Assembly (NCBI RefSeq): GCF_000740785.1
Contig: NZ_JFZB01000005.1
Location: forward strand, 402,806 to 466,805
From: Paenirhodobacter enshiensis
Lineage (GTDB): Bacteria > Pseudomonadota > Alphaproteobacteria > Rhodobacterales > Rhodobacteraceae
Length of the DNA: 64,000 nucleotides
Direction of reading: 5' to 3'
Shown piece by piece: positions 18,551 through 31,030 of the stretch. The position numbers and the translations under genes were made by a program. The first letter of the stretch is position 1, and each line of letters begins with the position of its first letter. A model generated the notes under the pieces. It had not been told where the DNA came from. It saw nothing but the letters and a program-made list of their open reading frames with translations, and ran no database searches.

Positions 18551-19003
18551 TCAGGCGCCGATGACCTGTTCGCTCACATCGGAGGAGCGCATCATGTCCT
18601 CGAGTGTCAGCGAATCGATGAGCACGAGATAGGACCAGAACACCTCGGCAAAGACCTTGCGGATGCGGCAGGTCGCCTCGTCGGTGCAGTCCTCGCAGCG
18701 CTGATAGGCCGAGCGCGACAGGCACGGCAGCGGTGCGATCGGGCCGTCGATGCGGCGCAGCAGCTCCGAGATAGAGACTTCGGCCGGCTTCTTGATCAGC
18801 GTGTAGCCGCCCGCACGCCCCCGGCTGGAGGCGATCACGCCGGTCTTGCGGATTTCCAGCAGGATATGTTCGAGGAATCGCTTCGGCGCACCGGACCGGC
18901 GGGCGATCTCCTCGATCGTCAGCGCTTCGGGCGTTTCCCTTGCGGCCTCGTCGCCCAGAACCAGCAAGGCCTTGAGCGCATATTTCATCTTCTGCGTGAT
19001 CAT
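18551..19003 (-). CDS. Rrf2-family transcriptional regulator
   Basis: 150 residues beginning MITQKMKYALKALLVLGDEA, the usual Rrf2 winged-helix start, with recognition region GAPKRFLEHILLEIRKTG and wing SSRGRAGGYTL. Four cysteines occur around residues 97-116 (CLSRSAYQRCEDCTDEATC), the place where IscR, NsrR and RirA bind an iron-sulfur cluster; CymR lacks a cluster. It lies directly upstream of the sulfate operon on the same strand, so it probably controls sulfur supply in response to Fe-S or cysteine status. The upstream extension of the frame has no family similarity, so I start at 19003. Confidence 0.82.
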   Translation of the reverse strand: MITQKMKYALKALLVLGDEAARETPEALTIEEIARRSGAPKRFLEHILLEIRKTGVIASSRGRAGGYTLIKKPAEVSISELLRRIDGPIAPLPCLSRSAYQRCEDCTDEATCRIRKVFAEVFWSYLVLIDSLTLEDMMRSSDVSEQVIGA

Positions 19004-19113
19004 GGACCAGATGTATTGGCGCAACGAGACGGAATCAATCGGGAAACGGGCGGAGGACGGACAGGCGGTCTTTTCTCGACAATAACGACAAAGAAGGTAG
19101 ACAAATGGGGCCG

Positions 19114-19136
19114 GTCTGGCGTCTACTGTGCCAGAC
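19114..19136. promoter_or_regulatory. Inverted repeat, possible operator
   Basis: Perfect 7-base arms GTCTGGC and GCCAGAC separated by nine bases, in the divergent gap between the Rrf2 gene and the small membrane protein. The nine-base spacing suits one DNA turn plus arm width for a dimeric regulator. Regulator unknown. Confidence 0.35.
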
Positions 19137-19210
19137 GCGGGCTCGGGCCAATGGGCACCGGCTTTGCAGCTTTCCCCGCCGGCAACGGCACCCCATTCGG
19201 AGGTCAGGCG

Positions 19211-19360
19211 ATGAAGCGCCTGTTTCGCAATCATCAGCCCTCGACGAGGGACTATCTGACGCTCGGCGTCTTCGTGGCGATCTATCTTGCAGTCGCCGGT
19301 TTCGTCATGATGCCGCACGCCTCTGGCGGCGCGGTTTCGGCCCCGGTTTCGGCCGAGTAG
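19211..19360 (+). CDS. Small membrane protein of 49 residues, function unknown
   Basis: The ORF begins MKRLFRNHQPSTRDYLTLGV, has one hydrophobic span (LGVFVAIYLAVAGFVMMP, about 18-35) and ends in a small-residue tail (SAPVSAE). The ribosome site GGAGG stands 7 bases before the ATG, which is the strongest evidence for translation. The positively charged N-terminus predicts an N-in orientation. It lies 215 bases before gbcA, separated by a hairpin, so joint transcription is uncertain. I do not recognise the family. Confidence 0.6.
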   Translation: MKRLFRNHQPSTRDYLTLGVFVAIYLAVAGFVMMPHASGGAVSAPVSAE

Positions 19361-19375
19361 ACCGCGAAGCGGTCT
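19359..19375 (+). terminator. Hairpin at the end of the small membrane protein gene
   Basis: AGACCGC-GAA-GCGGTCT, seven perfect pairs with a three-base loop, begins within the stop codon. The following GACGTCTCTTTCC is only weakly T-rich, so termination would be partial. Confidence 0.5.
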
Positions 19376-19448
19376 GACGTCTCTTTCCGCCCTCGCGAGG
19401 TCGCAAACGGTCCACCGCTTGCGGCGGAAAACTGGCTAGATCGGCTCA

Positions 19449-19540
19449 GGTGCCCGGCTTTTCCGGGGACCGATCCGATCCAGGTTGCGGCAACCGATGG
19501 CCGCGCCCCCGTTTTCACAGCCGCCGCCGGCCCGGGCACC
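19449..19540 (+). promoter_or_regulatory. Possible structured leader in front of gbcA
   Basis: A nine-base segment GGTGCCCGG at 19449-19457 is perfectly complementary to CCGGGCACC at 19532-19540, enclosing 74 bases. Inside are the small stem GGTTG/CAACC (near 19483-19495) and further GC pairings. It ends 25 bases before the gbcA ribosome site. It does not match the riboswitch classes I know by sequence (SAM, SAH, glycine, ZTP, THF). It may be an RNA regulator, a ribosomal roadblock or chance in GC-rich DNA. Confidence 0.35.
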
Positions 19541-19575
19541 GCCCCCACCCGCGACGCGACGGAAAGAGGTGCCAG

Positions 19576-20814
19576 ATGCTGAACTCTAGCGAAATCCTTG
19601 CGCGTCTCGCCGCGCGCCGCCCGAACTTCTCGCTCGAACGCGACTTGTATTGCGACGAGGGGGTCTATCAGGCCGATATCGACAACATCTTCTACAAGGA
19701 ATGGCTGTTCGCCGTGCCAACGGCCGAGCTGGTCAAGACCGGCTCCTATGCCACGATGCAGGTCGGCGCCTATCCGGTGCTGATCGTCAAGGGCGCCGAC
19801 GGTGCGATCCGCGCCTTCCACAACGTCTGCCGTCACCGCGGCCAGAAGCTGTGCCAGAAGGACGCCGGCTCGGCGCCGAAGATCGTGTGCCCCTACCACC
19901 AGTGGACCTACGAACTCGACGGCCGGCTGATCTACGCGAAGGACATGCACGAGGGTTTCGAGCCGGCGAAGTTCGGCCTGAAGCCGGTCGCCTGCCGCGA
20001 GGTCGGCGGGCTGGTCTTCGTGTGCCTGTCCGACACGCCGCCCGATTTCGCCCCGATGGAGGCGAAGCTGTCGCAATACCTCGCCCCGGCGGGGCTGATG
20101 GATGCCAAGGTCGCCTATTCCTCGACCATCGTCGAGAACGGCAACTGGAAGCTGGTGATGGAGAACAACCGCGAGTGCTATCACTGCGGCGGTTCGCACC
20201 CTTCGCTGTGCCGCACCTATTCGGACAGCCCGACGATGACCGCGATGGACGGCCCCGATTCGGCCGCGCCCGAGATCCTCGATCACTGGAAGCGCTGCGA
20301 GGCCGCGGGCCTGCCGTCGCGTTTCACCAACGATCCGAAGATGCAGTGGCGTCTGGCGCGCATCCCGCTGCTGAACAACGCCGAAAGCTACACGATGTCG
20401 ACCAAGCGCGCCGTCAGCAAGCTGATGGGGCAGATGCCGTTCTTCGACGCGGGGTCGCTGCTGTTCTACCATTACCCGAACACCTGGAACCATTTCCTCG
20501 CCGACCATGCCATCGTGTTCCGCGTGCTGCCGCTGACGCCCACCACCACCCAGGTCACCACCAAGTGGCTGGTGCCCAGGGATGCGGTCGAGGGCGTCGA
20601 TTACGACGTCGAGAAGCTGACCGAGGTCTGGCTCGCCACCAATGACGAGGACCGCCGCGTCGTCGAGGAGAACCAGAAGGGCATCCTGTCGCCCGCCTAC
20701 GAGCCCGGTCCCTATTCGACCGTGGTCGAGGAAGGCGTGATCCAGTTCGTCGACTGGTATTGCGATCTGATGAGCGACCGTCTCGCCCCGCGTCCGGCGA
20801 TGGCGGCCGAATGA
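19576..20814 (+). CDS. gbcA: Glycine betaine demethylase, Rieske oxygenase subunit
   Basis: 412 residues. The Rieske [2Fe-2S] ligands are CRHRGQKLC (Cys85, His87) and CPYHQW (Cys105, His108). The mononuclear iron segment MENNRECYHCGGSHPSL lies near residue 195. The protein matches the GbcA type, which removes one methyl group from glycine betaine to give dimethylglycine and formaldehyde. Some homologues instead act on stachydrine or carnitine. I chose the ATG at 19576 with GAGG upstream; an in-frame GTG at 19450 would translate the structured leader. It overlaps gbcB by four bases. Confidence 0.88.
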   Translation: MLNSSEILARLAARRPNFSLERDLYCDEGVYQADIDNIFYKEWLFAVPTAELVKTGSYATMQVGAYPVLIVKGADGAIRAFHNVCRHRGQKLCQKDAGSAPKIVCPYHQWTYELDGRLIYAKDMHEGFEPAKFGLKPVACREVGGLVFVCLSDTPPDFAPMEAKLSQYLAPAGLMDAKVAYSSTIVENGNWKLVMENNRECYHCGGSHPSLCRTYSDSPTMTAMDGPDSAAPEILDHWKRCEAAGLPSRFTNDPKMQWRLARIPLLNNAESYTMSTKRAVSKLMGQMPFFDAGSLLFYHYPNTWNHFLADHAIVFRVLPLTPTTTQVTTKWLVPRDAVEGVDYDVEKLTEVWLATNDEDRRVVEENQKGILSPAYEPGPYSTVVEEGVIQFVDWYCDLMSDRLAPRPAMAAE

Positions 20815-21881
20815 TGGCAAAGGCGAAGAACTGGACCTCGGCGCCCTGGCACGAGAGCGAAGACCTCGAATGCGTCATGGTCGTGCCCGAGACAGCCGAC
20901 TCCGCCACCTTCACGTTCCGCGCGCCCTCGGGCGCGTGGTTCGACTATGAGCCGGGGCAGTTCGTCACCCTCGATCTGCCGGTGCCGGGCGGGAACGTGC
21001 AGCGCAGCTACACGATCTCGTCCTCGCCGTCGCGGCCGCTGTCGATCTCGATCACCGTCAAGGCGCAGGCCGAATCCATCGGCACGCGCTGGATGCTCGA
21101 CCGGCTGAAGCCCGGAATGCGCATCAAGGCCTGGGGGCCGACGGGGGCGTTCACCTCGCATCGCCATCCGGCATCGAAATATCTGTTCATCTCGGCCGGT
21201 TCCGGCATCACGCCGATGATGTCGATGACCACCTGGGCGTGGGATTCGGGTGTGCCGCCGGACATCGTCTTCGTCCATGCCGCGCGCACGCCTGCCGACA
21301 TCATCTTCCGCGAGCGGCTGGAGCTGATGGCGGCCCGCGTGCCGGGGGTGCAGCTGCGCTTCACCGTCTCGCGCCCGGATGCCTTCTCGGCATGGCCGGG
21401 CTACATGGGGCGGCTCAACCAGATCATGCTCGGCCTGATGGCGCCCGATTACCTCGACCGCGAGGTGTTCTGCTGCGGCCCCGACGCGTTCATGACCTCG
21501 GTGCGCGAGATGCTCGCGGCGCTCGGCTATGACATGAGCCGCTATCATCAGGAGAGCTTCGGCGCCCCGGTGGGCGAGGAAAGCGACGTCCCCGCCGACA
21601 TCGCCCCCGAGGAAGGCGCCTCGGCCGAGGTGGTGTTCGCCGACAGCGGTATCAGCACGCCCTGCGCCGAGACCGATACCATCCTCGCCGTGGCCAAGCG
21701 TTCGGGGCTGAACATTCCGTCGGGCTGCACCTTCGGGCTGTGCGGCACCTGCAAGATCAAGAAGGTCTCGGGCGAGGTGCACATGGTCCACAACGGCGGC
21801 ATCTCGGACGAGGACATCGAGGAAGGCTATATCCTCGCCTGCTGCTCGAACCCGCTCGGGCGGGTCGAGGTCGAGGTCTGA
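20811..21881 (+). CDS. gbcB: Glycine betaine demethylase, reductase subunit
   Basis: 356 residues. The N-terminal FAD domain has RSYTISSSPS (about 64-73), the NAD domain has SAGSGITPMMSM and CCGPDAFM, and the C-terminal plant-type ferredoxin has the cluster ligands CTFGLCGTC and a later Cys in the ILACC segment. This layout feeds electrons from NADH to the Rieske subunit GbcA. Two adjacent ATGs (20811 and 20814) are possible starts; the first makes an ATGA overlap with gbcA. Confidence 0.88.
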   Translation: MMAKAKNWTSAPWHESEDLECVMVVPETADSATFTFRAPSGAWFDYEPGQFVTLDLPVPGGNVQRSYTISSSPSRPLSISITVKAQAESIGTRWMLDRLKPGMRIKAWGPTGAFTSHRHPASKYLFISAGSGITPMMSMTTWAWDSGVPPDIVFVHAARTPADIIFRERLELMAARVPGVQLRFTVSRPDAFSAWPGYMGRLNQIMLGLMAPDYLDREVFCCGPDAFMTSVREMLAALGYDMSRYHQESFGAPVGEESDVPADIAPEEGASAEVVFADSGISTPCAETDTILAVAKRSGLNIPSGCTFGLCGTCKIKKVSGEVHMVHNGGISDEDIEEGYILACCSNPLGRVEVEV

Positions 21882-21926
21882 ATTTTCGATTCAAAAACTC
21901 AACTATTTGAGACGAAAGGCTTTTTC

Positions 21927-21954
21927 GCGCCCGCCCCTTGACCGGGGCGGGCGC
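21927..21954 (+). terminator. Strong GC hairpin downstream of gbcB
   Basis: Eleven perfect pairs with loop TTGACC, 45 bases after the gbcB stop. There is no T run on the 3' side (TGGTCTTAGC), so it may stabilise the mRNA end or act with Rho rather than terminate on its own. Confidence 0.55.
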
Positions 21955-22175
21955 TGGTCTTAGCTGTGGGGCAAGACAGCCAGCCAGCACACCGCAAGCA
22001 AGCTCTCCGCTCCCCCAAGAGACAGCGCCAGCAACCGACCTTTCGGCAGGTCGCAAGCAGGTCTCTTCCGCGCGCATCGGATGTGCGTTCCCCCGCCCGT
22101 TCAGGACTTCAGACCCCTCCGGTTTCGGCGCGTTGAGATGACCCGTTCTGACCGGCCTTGCCTGCGCCGGACATG

Positions 22176-22202
22176 GAAACGCCCCGGAAAAACCGGGGCG
22201 CC
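22176..22202 (-). terminator. Rho-independent terminator of the nrdHIEF operon
   Basis: Read leftward, CGCCCCGG-TTTTT-CCGGGGCG is a perfect 8-base stem followed by TTTCC, 24 bases after the nrdF stop. Confidence 0.8.
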
Positions 22203-22225
22203 TGGTGTCGTCGGTCGTGGCGGGA

Positions 22226-23278
<1,053 letters not shown>

Positions 23279-23292
23279 TTACAACGGTCGCC

Positions 23293-25422
23293 TTACAGCG
23301 TGCAGGACACGCAGCCCTGAACCTCGGTGCCTTCCAGCGCGGCCTGACGCAGGCGGATGTAGTAGATCGTCTTGATCCCCTTCTTCCACGCGTAGATCTG
23401 CGCCTTGTTGATGTCGCGCGTCGTCGCGTCGGCGGGGAAGAACAGCGTCAGCGACAGGCCCTGATCGACGTGATCGGTCGCCGCGGCATAGGTGTCGATG
23501 ATCTTCTCCGGCCCGATTTCGTAGGCGTCGCGATAGTAATCGAGGTTGTCGTTGTTCATGAAGGCGGCCGGGTAATAGACGCGGCCGATCTTGCCTTCCT
23601 TGCGGATCTCGATCTTCGCCACGATCGGATGGATCGAGGAGGTCGAGTTGTTGATGTAGCTGATCGAGCCGGTCGGCGGCACCGCCTGCAGGTTGCGGTT
23701 GTAAAGCCCGTGCTTCATCACGTCGGCCTTCAGCGCGGCCCAGTCCTCGCGGCTCGGCAGCACCTTGCCCTCGAACACGCGGGTGACGTCGGGCAGCGTG
23801 GGCAGCCAGTCCTTCTCGACATATTTGTCGAAGAACGACCCGTCGGCGTATTTCGAGGTCTCGAAACCGACGAAGGTGCGGCCGTGCTCCTGCGCCAGAA
23901 GGCACGAGGTGCGGATCGCGTGATAGGCGACGGCGGCGAAATAGACGGAGGTGAACTCCACCCCTTCGGCCGAGCCGTAATGGATGCGCTCGCGCGCCAG
24001 GAACCCGTGCAGGTTCATCTGGCCGAGGCCGACGGCATGGGCCTCGTCATTGCCGCGCCGGATCGAGGGCACCGAGTCGATATGGCTCATCTCGGAGACC
24101 GCGGTCAGCGCGCGGATCGCCGCCTCGATGGTGGCGCCGAAATCCGGCCCGTCCATCGTCGCCGCGATGTTCAGCGAGCCGAGGTTGCACGAGATGTCCG
24201 TGCCCATGTGGCTGTAGCTGAGGTCTTCGTTGTATTCCGAGGCCTCGTTGACCTGCAGGATTTCCGAGCACAGGTTCGACATGGTGATGCGCCCAGAAAT
24301 CGGGTTCGCCTTGTTCACCGTGTCCTCGAACATGATGTAGGGATAGCCCGATTCGAACTGGATCTCGGCCAGCGTCTGGAAGAAGGCGCGGGCGTTGATC
24401 TTCTTCTTCTTGATGCGCTTGTCGCCGACCATCTCCTCGTATTTCTCGGTGACCGAGATTTCCGAGAACGGCACGCCATAGACCTTCTGGATGTCATGGG
24501 GCGAGAACAGGTACATGTCCTCGTTGCGCTTGGCGAGTTCGAAGGTGATGTCGGGGATCACCACGCCGAGGCTCAGCGTCTTGATGCGGATCTTCTCGTC
24601 GGCGTTCTCGCGCTTGGTGTCGAGGAAGCGCAGGATGTCGGGGTGATGCGCGTTCAGATAGACCGCGCCGGCGCCCTGACGCGCGCCGAGCTGGTTGGCA
24701 TAGCTGAAGCTGTCTTCAAGCAGCTTCATCACCGGGATGACGCCCGAGGACTGGTTCTCGATGCCCTTGATGGGGGCGCCCATCTCGCGCAGGTTGGTCA
24801 GCATCAGGGCGACGCCGCCGCCGCGCTTCGACAGCTGCAGCGCCGAGTTGATCGAGCGCCCGATCGATTCCATGTTGTCTTCGATGCGCAGCAGGAAGCA
24901 CGAGATCAGCTCGCCGCGGGATTTCTTGCCGGCGTTCAGGAAGGTCGGCGTGGCGGGCTGGAACCGGCCCGAGAGAATCTCTTCCATGAAGCGCATCGCG
25001 AGCGCCTCGTCACCACGCGCCAGCGCGAGCGACACCATCACCACACGGTCCTCGTAACGTTCGAGGTAGCGCTGACCGTCGCGGGTCTTCAGCGTGTAGG
25101 AGGTGTAATACTTGAACGCGCCGAGGAAGGTCGGGAAGCGGAACTTGCGCTTGTAGGCGGCATCCCAGATCGCGCGCTGGAAGTTCTTCGAATACTGGTC
25201 GAGAACGTCGGCCTCGTAATAGCCTTCATCGACCAGGTAATCGAGCTTTTCGTCCAGCGAGTGAAAGAACACCGTGTTCTGGTTCACGTGCTGCAGGAAA
25301 TACTGCCGCGCCGCCATGCGGTCCGCGTCGAACCGGATGTGACCATCCGAATCGTACAGATTCAGCATCGCGTTCAGCGCGTGGTAATCCAGCGTGCTGT
25401 CCTTCACGCCATTGTCGAGCAT
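23293..25422 (-). CDS. nrdE: Class Ib ribonucleotide reductase, alpha subunit NrdE
   Basis: 709 residues of the catalytic subunit. Visible landmarks are [20 protein letters not shown] with the active-site Cys in [26 protein letters not shown] and the redox C-terminus GCVSCTL, which accepts electrons from NrdH. It reduces ribonucleoside diphosphates. There is no N-terminal ATP cone, as expected for class Ib. The ATG at 25422 has GGGGGAT before it and overlaps the nrdI end by 19 bases. Confidence 0.94.
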   Translation of the reverse strand: MLDNGVKDSTLDYHALNAMLNLYDSDGHIRFDADRMAARQYFLQHVNQNTVFFHSLDEKLDYLVDEGYYEADVLDQYSKNFQRAIWDAAYKRKFRFPTFLGAFKYYTSYTLKTRDGQRYLERYEDRVVMVSLALARGDEALAMRFMEEILSGRFQPATPTFLNAGKKSRGELISCFLLRIEDNMESIGRSINSALQLSKRGGGVALMLTNLREMGAPIKGIENQSSGVIPVMKLLEDSFSYANQLGARQGAGAVYLNAHHPDILRFLDTKRENADEKIRIKTLSLGVVIPDITFELAKRNEDMYLFSPHDIQKVYGVPFSEISVTEKYEEMVGDKRIKKKKINARAFFQTLAEIQFESGYPYIMFEDTVNKANPISGRITMSNLCSEILQVNEASEYNEDLSYSHMGTDISCNLGSLNIAATMDGPDFGATIEAAIRALTAVSEMSHIDSVPSIRRGNDEAHAVGLGQMNLHGFLARERIHYGSAEGVEFTSVYFAAVAYHAIRTSCLLAQEHGRTFVGFETSKYADGSFFDKYVEKDWLPTLPDVTRVFEGKVLPSREDWAALKADVMKHGLYNRNLQAVPPTGSISYINNSTSSIHPIVAKIEIRKEGKIGRVYYPAAFMNNDNLDYYRDAYEIGPEKIIDTYAAATDHVDQGLSLTLFFPADATTRDINKAQIYAWKKGIKTIYYIRLRQAALEGTEVQGCVSCTL

Positions 25423-25820
25423 GTCATCCCCCAGAATTGCGCAAGACCCGCGCGCACGCGGGCGATATCGGTTTCGGTGCCGGCCAGTTCGAACCGGTAG
25501 AGAACGGGCACCCCGCATTTCTCCGAGATCACCTTGCCTGCGAAGGCGTAGAGTGTGCCGAAGTTGCGGTTGCCGCTGGCTATGACGCCGCGCAGCAGCG
25601 CGCGGCGGTCGGGATCGTTCAGGAAGTGGATGACCTGTTTCGCCACCGCTCCGCGCCCCTCACCGTCCGCGTAGCACGGCGTGACGAGCACATAGGGTTC
25701 GCTCGGCTCGGGCATCGGGTTCTTCGGCGAGATCGGGATGCGCAGGGCTGGCAGGCCGAGCGCCGAGATGAATCGCGCGGTGTTTCCCGAGGTCGAGGAG
25801 TAGTAGACCAGCCCCCCCAT
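25404..25820 (-). CDS. nrdI: Flavodoxin-like NrdI
   Basis: 138 residues starting [20 protein letters not shown], the flavodoxin phosphate loop. The later [14 protein letters not shown] is the NrdI flavin-binding loop. NrdI supplies the oxidant (superoxide) that assembles the dimanganese tyrosyl radical in NrdF. It sits 8 bases after nrdH and overlaps nrdE. Confidence 0.94.
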   Translation of the reverse strand: MGGLVYYSSTSGNTARFISALGLPALRIPISPKNPMPEPSEPYVLVTPCYADGEGRGAVAKQVIHFLNDPDRRALLRGVIASGNRNFGTLYAFAGKVISEKCGVPVLYRFELAGTETDIARVRAGLAQFWGMTCSTMA

Positions 25821-25828
25821 CGGGCGGC

Positions 25829-26050
25829 TCAGGAAAGGCGGCCGATCATGTCCGGACGGAAGCCCGCCCAGTGCTCTTCCCCGGCGACGACGACCGGCGC
25901 CTGCCGGTAACCGAGCGACATCACCATCTCCATCGCATCGGCATCCTGGGTCAGGTCGATCAGCTGGTAATCGAGGCCGCGCGCGTCAAGCGCACGGGTG
26001 GTGGCAGTGCACTGCACGCAGGCGGGCTTGGAATAGACGGTGATGGTCAT
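25829..26050 (-). CDS. nrdH: Glutaredoxin-like NrdH redoxin
   Basis: 73 residues: [20 protein letters not shown] with the CVQC redox site, and the conserved end [11 protein letters not shown] of NrdH. It reduces the disulfide in NrdE. Two ATGs are close together; the one at 26050 is 8 bases from AGGG, the better spacing. First gene of nrdHIEF. Confidence 0.93.
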   Translation of the reverse strand: MTITVYSKPACVQCTATTRALDARGLDYQLIDLTQDADAMEMVMSLGYRQAPVVVAGEEHWAGFRPDMIGRLS

Positions 26051-26447
26051 TGTCATGTCCCTCGGTCTTTGTCCTGAATGCGACGAAGACGAGAACCCCT
26101 TCCGCTCAGACGTGATGCCTGTCGGTCCTGCGTTCCCGCGCCCGCCGCACGGTTGAAACTGTCGCTGCGGTGCGGACATGACAAAGCCATCAGCCAATGG
26201 CGATATTCCGCGCCACAGGGCCTTGCCTTCGTCTTATCGCTGTGGGTATTGCCTACAGCCCGCCGTCCCGCGCCGGGGTTCGCTCCCCGGTTTGCTTGTC
26301 TCTAAATAAGCCATCAAGCCGGCGCGGCGTCAATACGATTATCCCTGCCAATGGTGTCATTATGCGCTTGACGGGCTATATGTTGCGTGGCGGGCGCATG
26401 TTCGGTGGGGCGGCGCAGACCGCCCCGGCCTTCTCCGACGGCGACGT
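26051..26447. other. 397-base gap with a long nrd leader
   Basis: This gap separates metH2 and nrdH, both leftward. It holds the candidate nrd promoter at 26303-26333 and a hairpin CCGGGG/CCCCGG at 26273-26290 in the transcribed leader of about 245 bases. I looked for the B12-box core and for paired NrdR boxes and found neither convincingly. No gene seen. Confidence 0.5.
26303..26333 (-). promoter_or_regulatory. Candidate promoter of nrdHIEF
   Basis: Read leftward, TTGACG (26328-26333) and TATTTA (26303-26308) are 19 bases apart, or 18 to the overlapping TTATTT. It stands in an AT-richer stretch of the gap. Confidence 0.45.
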
Positions 26448-29162
<2,715 letters not shown>

Positions 29163-29170
29163 ATCGGGCC

Positions 29171-30202
29171 TCAGAATTTGCGCGGAGCGAAGGGGGCGAC
29201 GGCCTCGGCGATCGCGCGGATATGGTCGGGCGTGGTGCCGCAGCAGCCGCCCACCACGTTGACCAGACCGTCCCGGGCGAAACCGGCGATCTCGGCTGCG
29301 GTGTCCTCGGGGCCTTCGTCATACTGGCCGAAGGCATTGGGCAGGCCGGCGTTCGGATAGGCGCAGATCCGCGTGTCGGCGACCGAGGCGAGTTCCGCCA
29401 GATGCGGCCGCATCGCATGGGCGCCGAGCGCGCAGTTCAGCCCCACGGTGAACGGCCGCGCATGGGCGACGGAATACCAGAAGGCCGTGGGCGTCTGGCC
29501 CGACAGCGTGCGCCCCGAGGCATCGGTGATCGTGCCCGAGATCATCAGCGGCAGCGCCGCGCCGTGCTCCGAGAACGCCTCGCTCGCCGCGAAGATCGCG
29601 GCCTTGGCGTTCAGCGTGTCGAAGATCGTCTCGATCAGGATGATGTCGGCGCCGCCCGCGATCAGCGCGCGGATCTGCAACCCGTAGGCCTGACGCAGCT
29701 CGTCGAAGGTGATGGCGCGGAAGCCCGGATTGTTGACGTCGGGGCTGATCGAGGCGGTGCGGTTCGTCGGCCCGACCGCGCCCGCGACGAAGCGCGGCTT
29801 GCCGTCCAGCGCCGTCGCGCGGTCCATCGCTGCGCGCGCCAGCGCCGCGCCCTGCCGGTTCAGCTCGAACACCTTGTCCTGCATCGCGTAATCGGCCTGC
29901 GCGATCACCGTCGAGGAAAACGTGTTGGTCTCGACGATATCGGCGCCGGCCATGGCGTAACGGAAATGGATCTCCTCGATCGCCTGCGGCTGGGTCAGGA
30001 TCAGCAGGTCGTTGTTGCCCTTCTGTGGGTGGTCGGTGTGGATGTGACACGCGCAGCCGGCATGGCCGAGGAAGTCATCCTCGCTCAGCCCGAGTTGCTG
30101 GATCTGCGTGCCCATCGCGCCGTCAAGGATCATGATCCTCTCGCGCGAGATTTTTTCCAGCGCGTCGAAGGATTTGGAACGGGGCAGACGAAGACTGAGC
30201 AT
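29171..30202 (-). CDS. metH: Methionine synthase, homocysteine-binding part (MetH1)
   Basis: 343 residues forming the zinc-dependent homocysteine S-methyltransferase barrel. Zinc ligands are Cys in GLNCALGA and the pair in GGCCGTT near the C-terminus. The N-terminus has the family mark [20 protein letters not shown]. It is the separate N-terminal domain of cobalamin-dependent methionine synthase and must act with MetH2 downstream. It has its own promoter (30232-30260). Confidence 0.92.
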   Translation of the reverse strand: MLSLRLPRSKSFDALEKISRERIMILDGAMGTQIQQLGLSEDDFLGHAGCACHIHTDHPQKGNNDLLILTQPQAIEEIHFRYAMAGADIVETNTFSSTVIAQADYAMQDKVFELNRQGAALARAAMDRATALDGKPRFVAGAVGPTNRTASISPDVNNPGFRAITFDELRQAYGLQIRALIAGGADIILIETIFDTLNAKAAIFAASEAFSEHGAALPLMISGTITDASGRTLSGQTPTAFWYSVAHARPFTVGLNCALGAHAMRPHLAELASVADTRICAYPNAGLPNAFGQYDEGPEDTAAEIAGFARDGLVNVVGGCCGTTPDHIRAIAEAVAPFAPRKF

Positions 30203-30231
30203 GACGAAACCGGCCTCTTGAAGGAGGCTGC

Positions 30232-30260
30232 AGCATAGTCGCGCCCGATCCTTGTGACAA
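30232..30260 (-). promoter_or_regulatory. Probable promoter of the split metH genes
   Basis: Read leftward, TTGTCA and TATGCT are exactly 17 bases apart. The start site would be near 30225, giving a short leader of about 23 bases that can form GCCTC/GAGGC. No SAM or B12 riboswitch fits in so short a leader. Confidence 0.65.
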
Positions 30261-30334
30261 ATTCATATTCCTCAGGAAGATGATGAGCTGGATCGAATAT
30301 GTGGACATGGTTCCCGGTTTCTTGCCGGAAACGC

Positions 30335-31030
30335 TCAGCCCTTTCTGCGCAGCGTGCCGTCCGGTCCGATCCCGCCGAGCGCACGCCACTCCGCGCACCA
30401 GCGCGCGGCCGCGGCCGCGGTGGCCTGCCCGACCGCCGCGCCGATGGCTTCGCCGAGCGCGGTGTGCAGGCCCGCATAGGCGAGGGGCTCTTCTCCCTCG
30501 CCGGCGCAGCGGCAGGCGAGAGCGATGCAATCGGTCCCGGTGCCGGTGGCGAGGCCCGTCGCCAGCCGCAGCCCTGTGGCGAGGACCGCGGCGGTGCGGG
30601 CCTCGGTCGCGATGCTCAGCGCCTCAAGCCGCGCGGGCAGGGTCAGCGCGGCATGGATCTGCACCGCGATGTTGATCGTGCCGAAGCGCTCGGCCGGGTG
30701 CAGCCGGGTGCCGACGGCCTCGGCATTTGACAGGCCGGCGGTGGCCAGCGCCTCGACCGCCAGCCCCTCGACCCCGGCCCGGGCATGGTGATGCGCCGAG
30801 ACATCGCGCGAGGTCAGAAAGCACAGCGCCCGTTCGGCATCCCGTGCGCGCAGCTCGGCCGTCAGCCAGCTGGTGACATCGAGGTCGGGCGGCAGATCGG
30901 CATCGCGCACCGCCCGCCACAGGATTTCCCGCGCACGGATCAGCCCGCCGCGATGCGGCGCCCAGCTGAGGATCTCGTGCTCGGCGCCCAGATCGGCGCT
31001 CAGCCACGGCGCGGTGCAGGTGACGATCAT
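30335..31030 (-). CDS. cbiZ: Adenosylcobinamide amidohydrolase
   Basis: 231 residues of the CbiZ family, with GTRLHPAERFGTINIAVQIH, ATGTGTDCIALA and YAGLHTALGEAIG. CbiZ cleaves adenosylcobinamide or pseudo-B12 to adenosylcobyric acid so that imported corrinoids can be remodelled into usable B12. Rhodobacter sphaeroides is a known CbiZ user. The ATG overlaps the btuF stop by three bases, so it is coupled to B12 uptake. Confidence 0.88.
   Translation of the reverse strand: MIVTCTAPWLSADLGAEHEILSWAPHRGGLIRAREILWRAVRDADLPPDLDVTSWLTAELRARDAERALCFLTSRDVSAHHHARAGVEGLAVEALATAGLSNAEAVGTRLHPAERFGTINIAVQIHAALTLPARLEALSIATEARTAAVLATGLRLATGLATGTGTDCIALACRCAGEGEEPLAYAGLHTALGEAIGAAVGQATAAAAARWCAEWRALGGIGPDGTLRRKG

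Larger units (their letters stand above)
21882..22225. other. 344-base gap between convergent gbcB and nrdF
   Basis: It contains an 11-base perfect hairpin at 21927-21954 (GCGCCCGCCCC/GGGGCGGGCGC, six-base loop) after gbcB and the nrdF terminator at 22176-22202. The first 40 bases are AT-rich (TCAAAAACTCAACTATTTGA, itself partly palindromic). Between 21960 and 22170 I see no credible gene, known RNA or repeat. Confidence 0.6.

Noticed and set aside
19449..19540. ZTP (pfl) riboswitch before gbcA, suggested by CCGCCGGCCCGGGCA
   Set aside because: The required upstream GGGTCGTGACTGGCG part and the ACCGGGGAGC-type loop are missing, so the resemblance is only to a GC-rich fragment.
21955..22175. 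A small ORF or sRNA in the gbcB-nrdF gap
   Set aside because: Short frames lack ribosome sites and domains, and I found no promoter plus terminator pair that would outline an sRNA.
26051..26447. B12 riboswitch in front of nrdHIEF
   Set aside because: Neither the GCCACTG segment nor the AGTCNGGAGACC box is present on either strand.
29163..29170. Frameshift or sequencing error that broke a single metH gene
   Set aside because: The first gene has a proper stop and the second has its own ATG at a natural domain border; split MetH is known in alphaproteobacteria.
30203..30334. SAM or SAH riboswitch before metH1
   Set aside because: The promoter leaves only about 23 transcribed bases before the start codon, too short for these RNAs.
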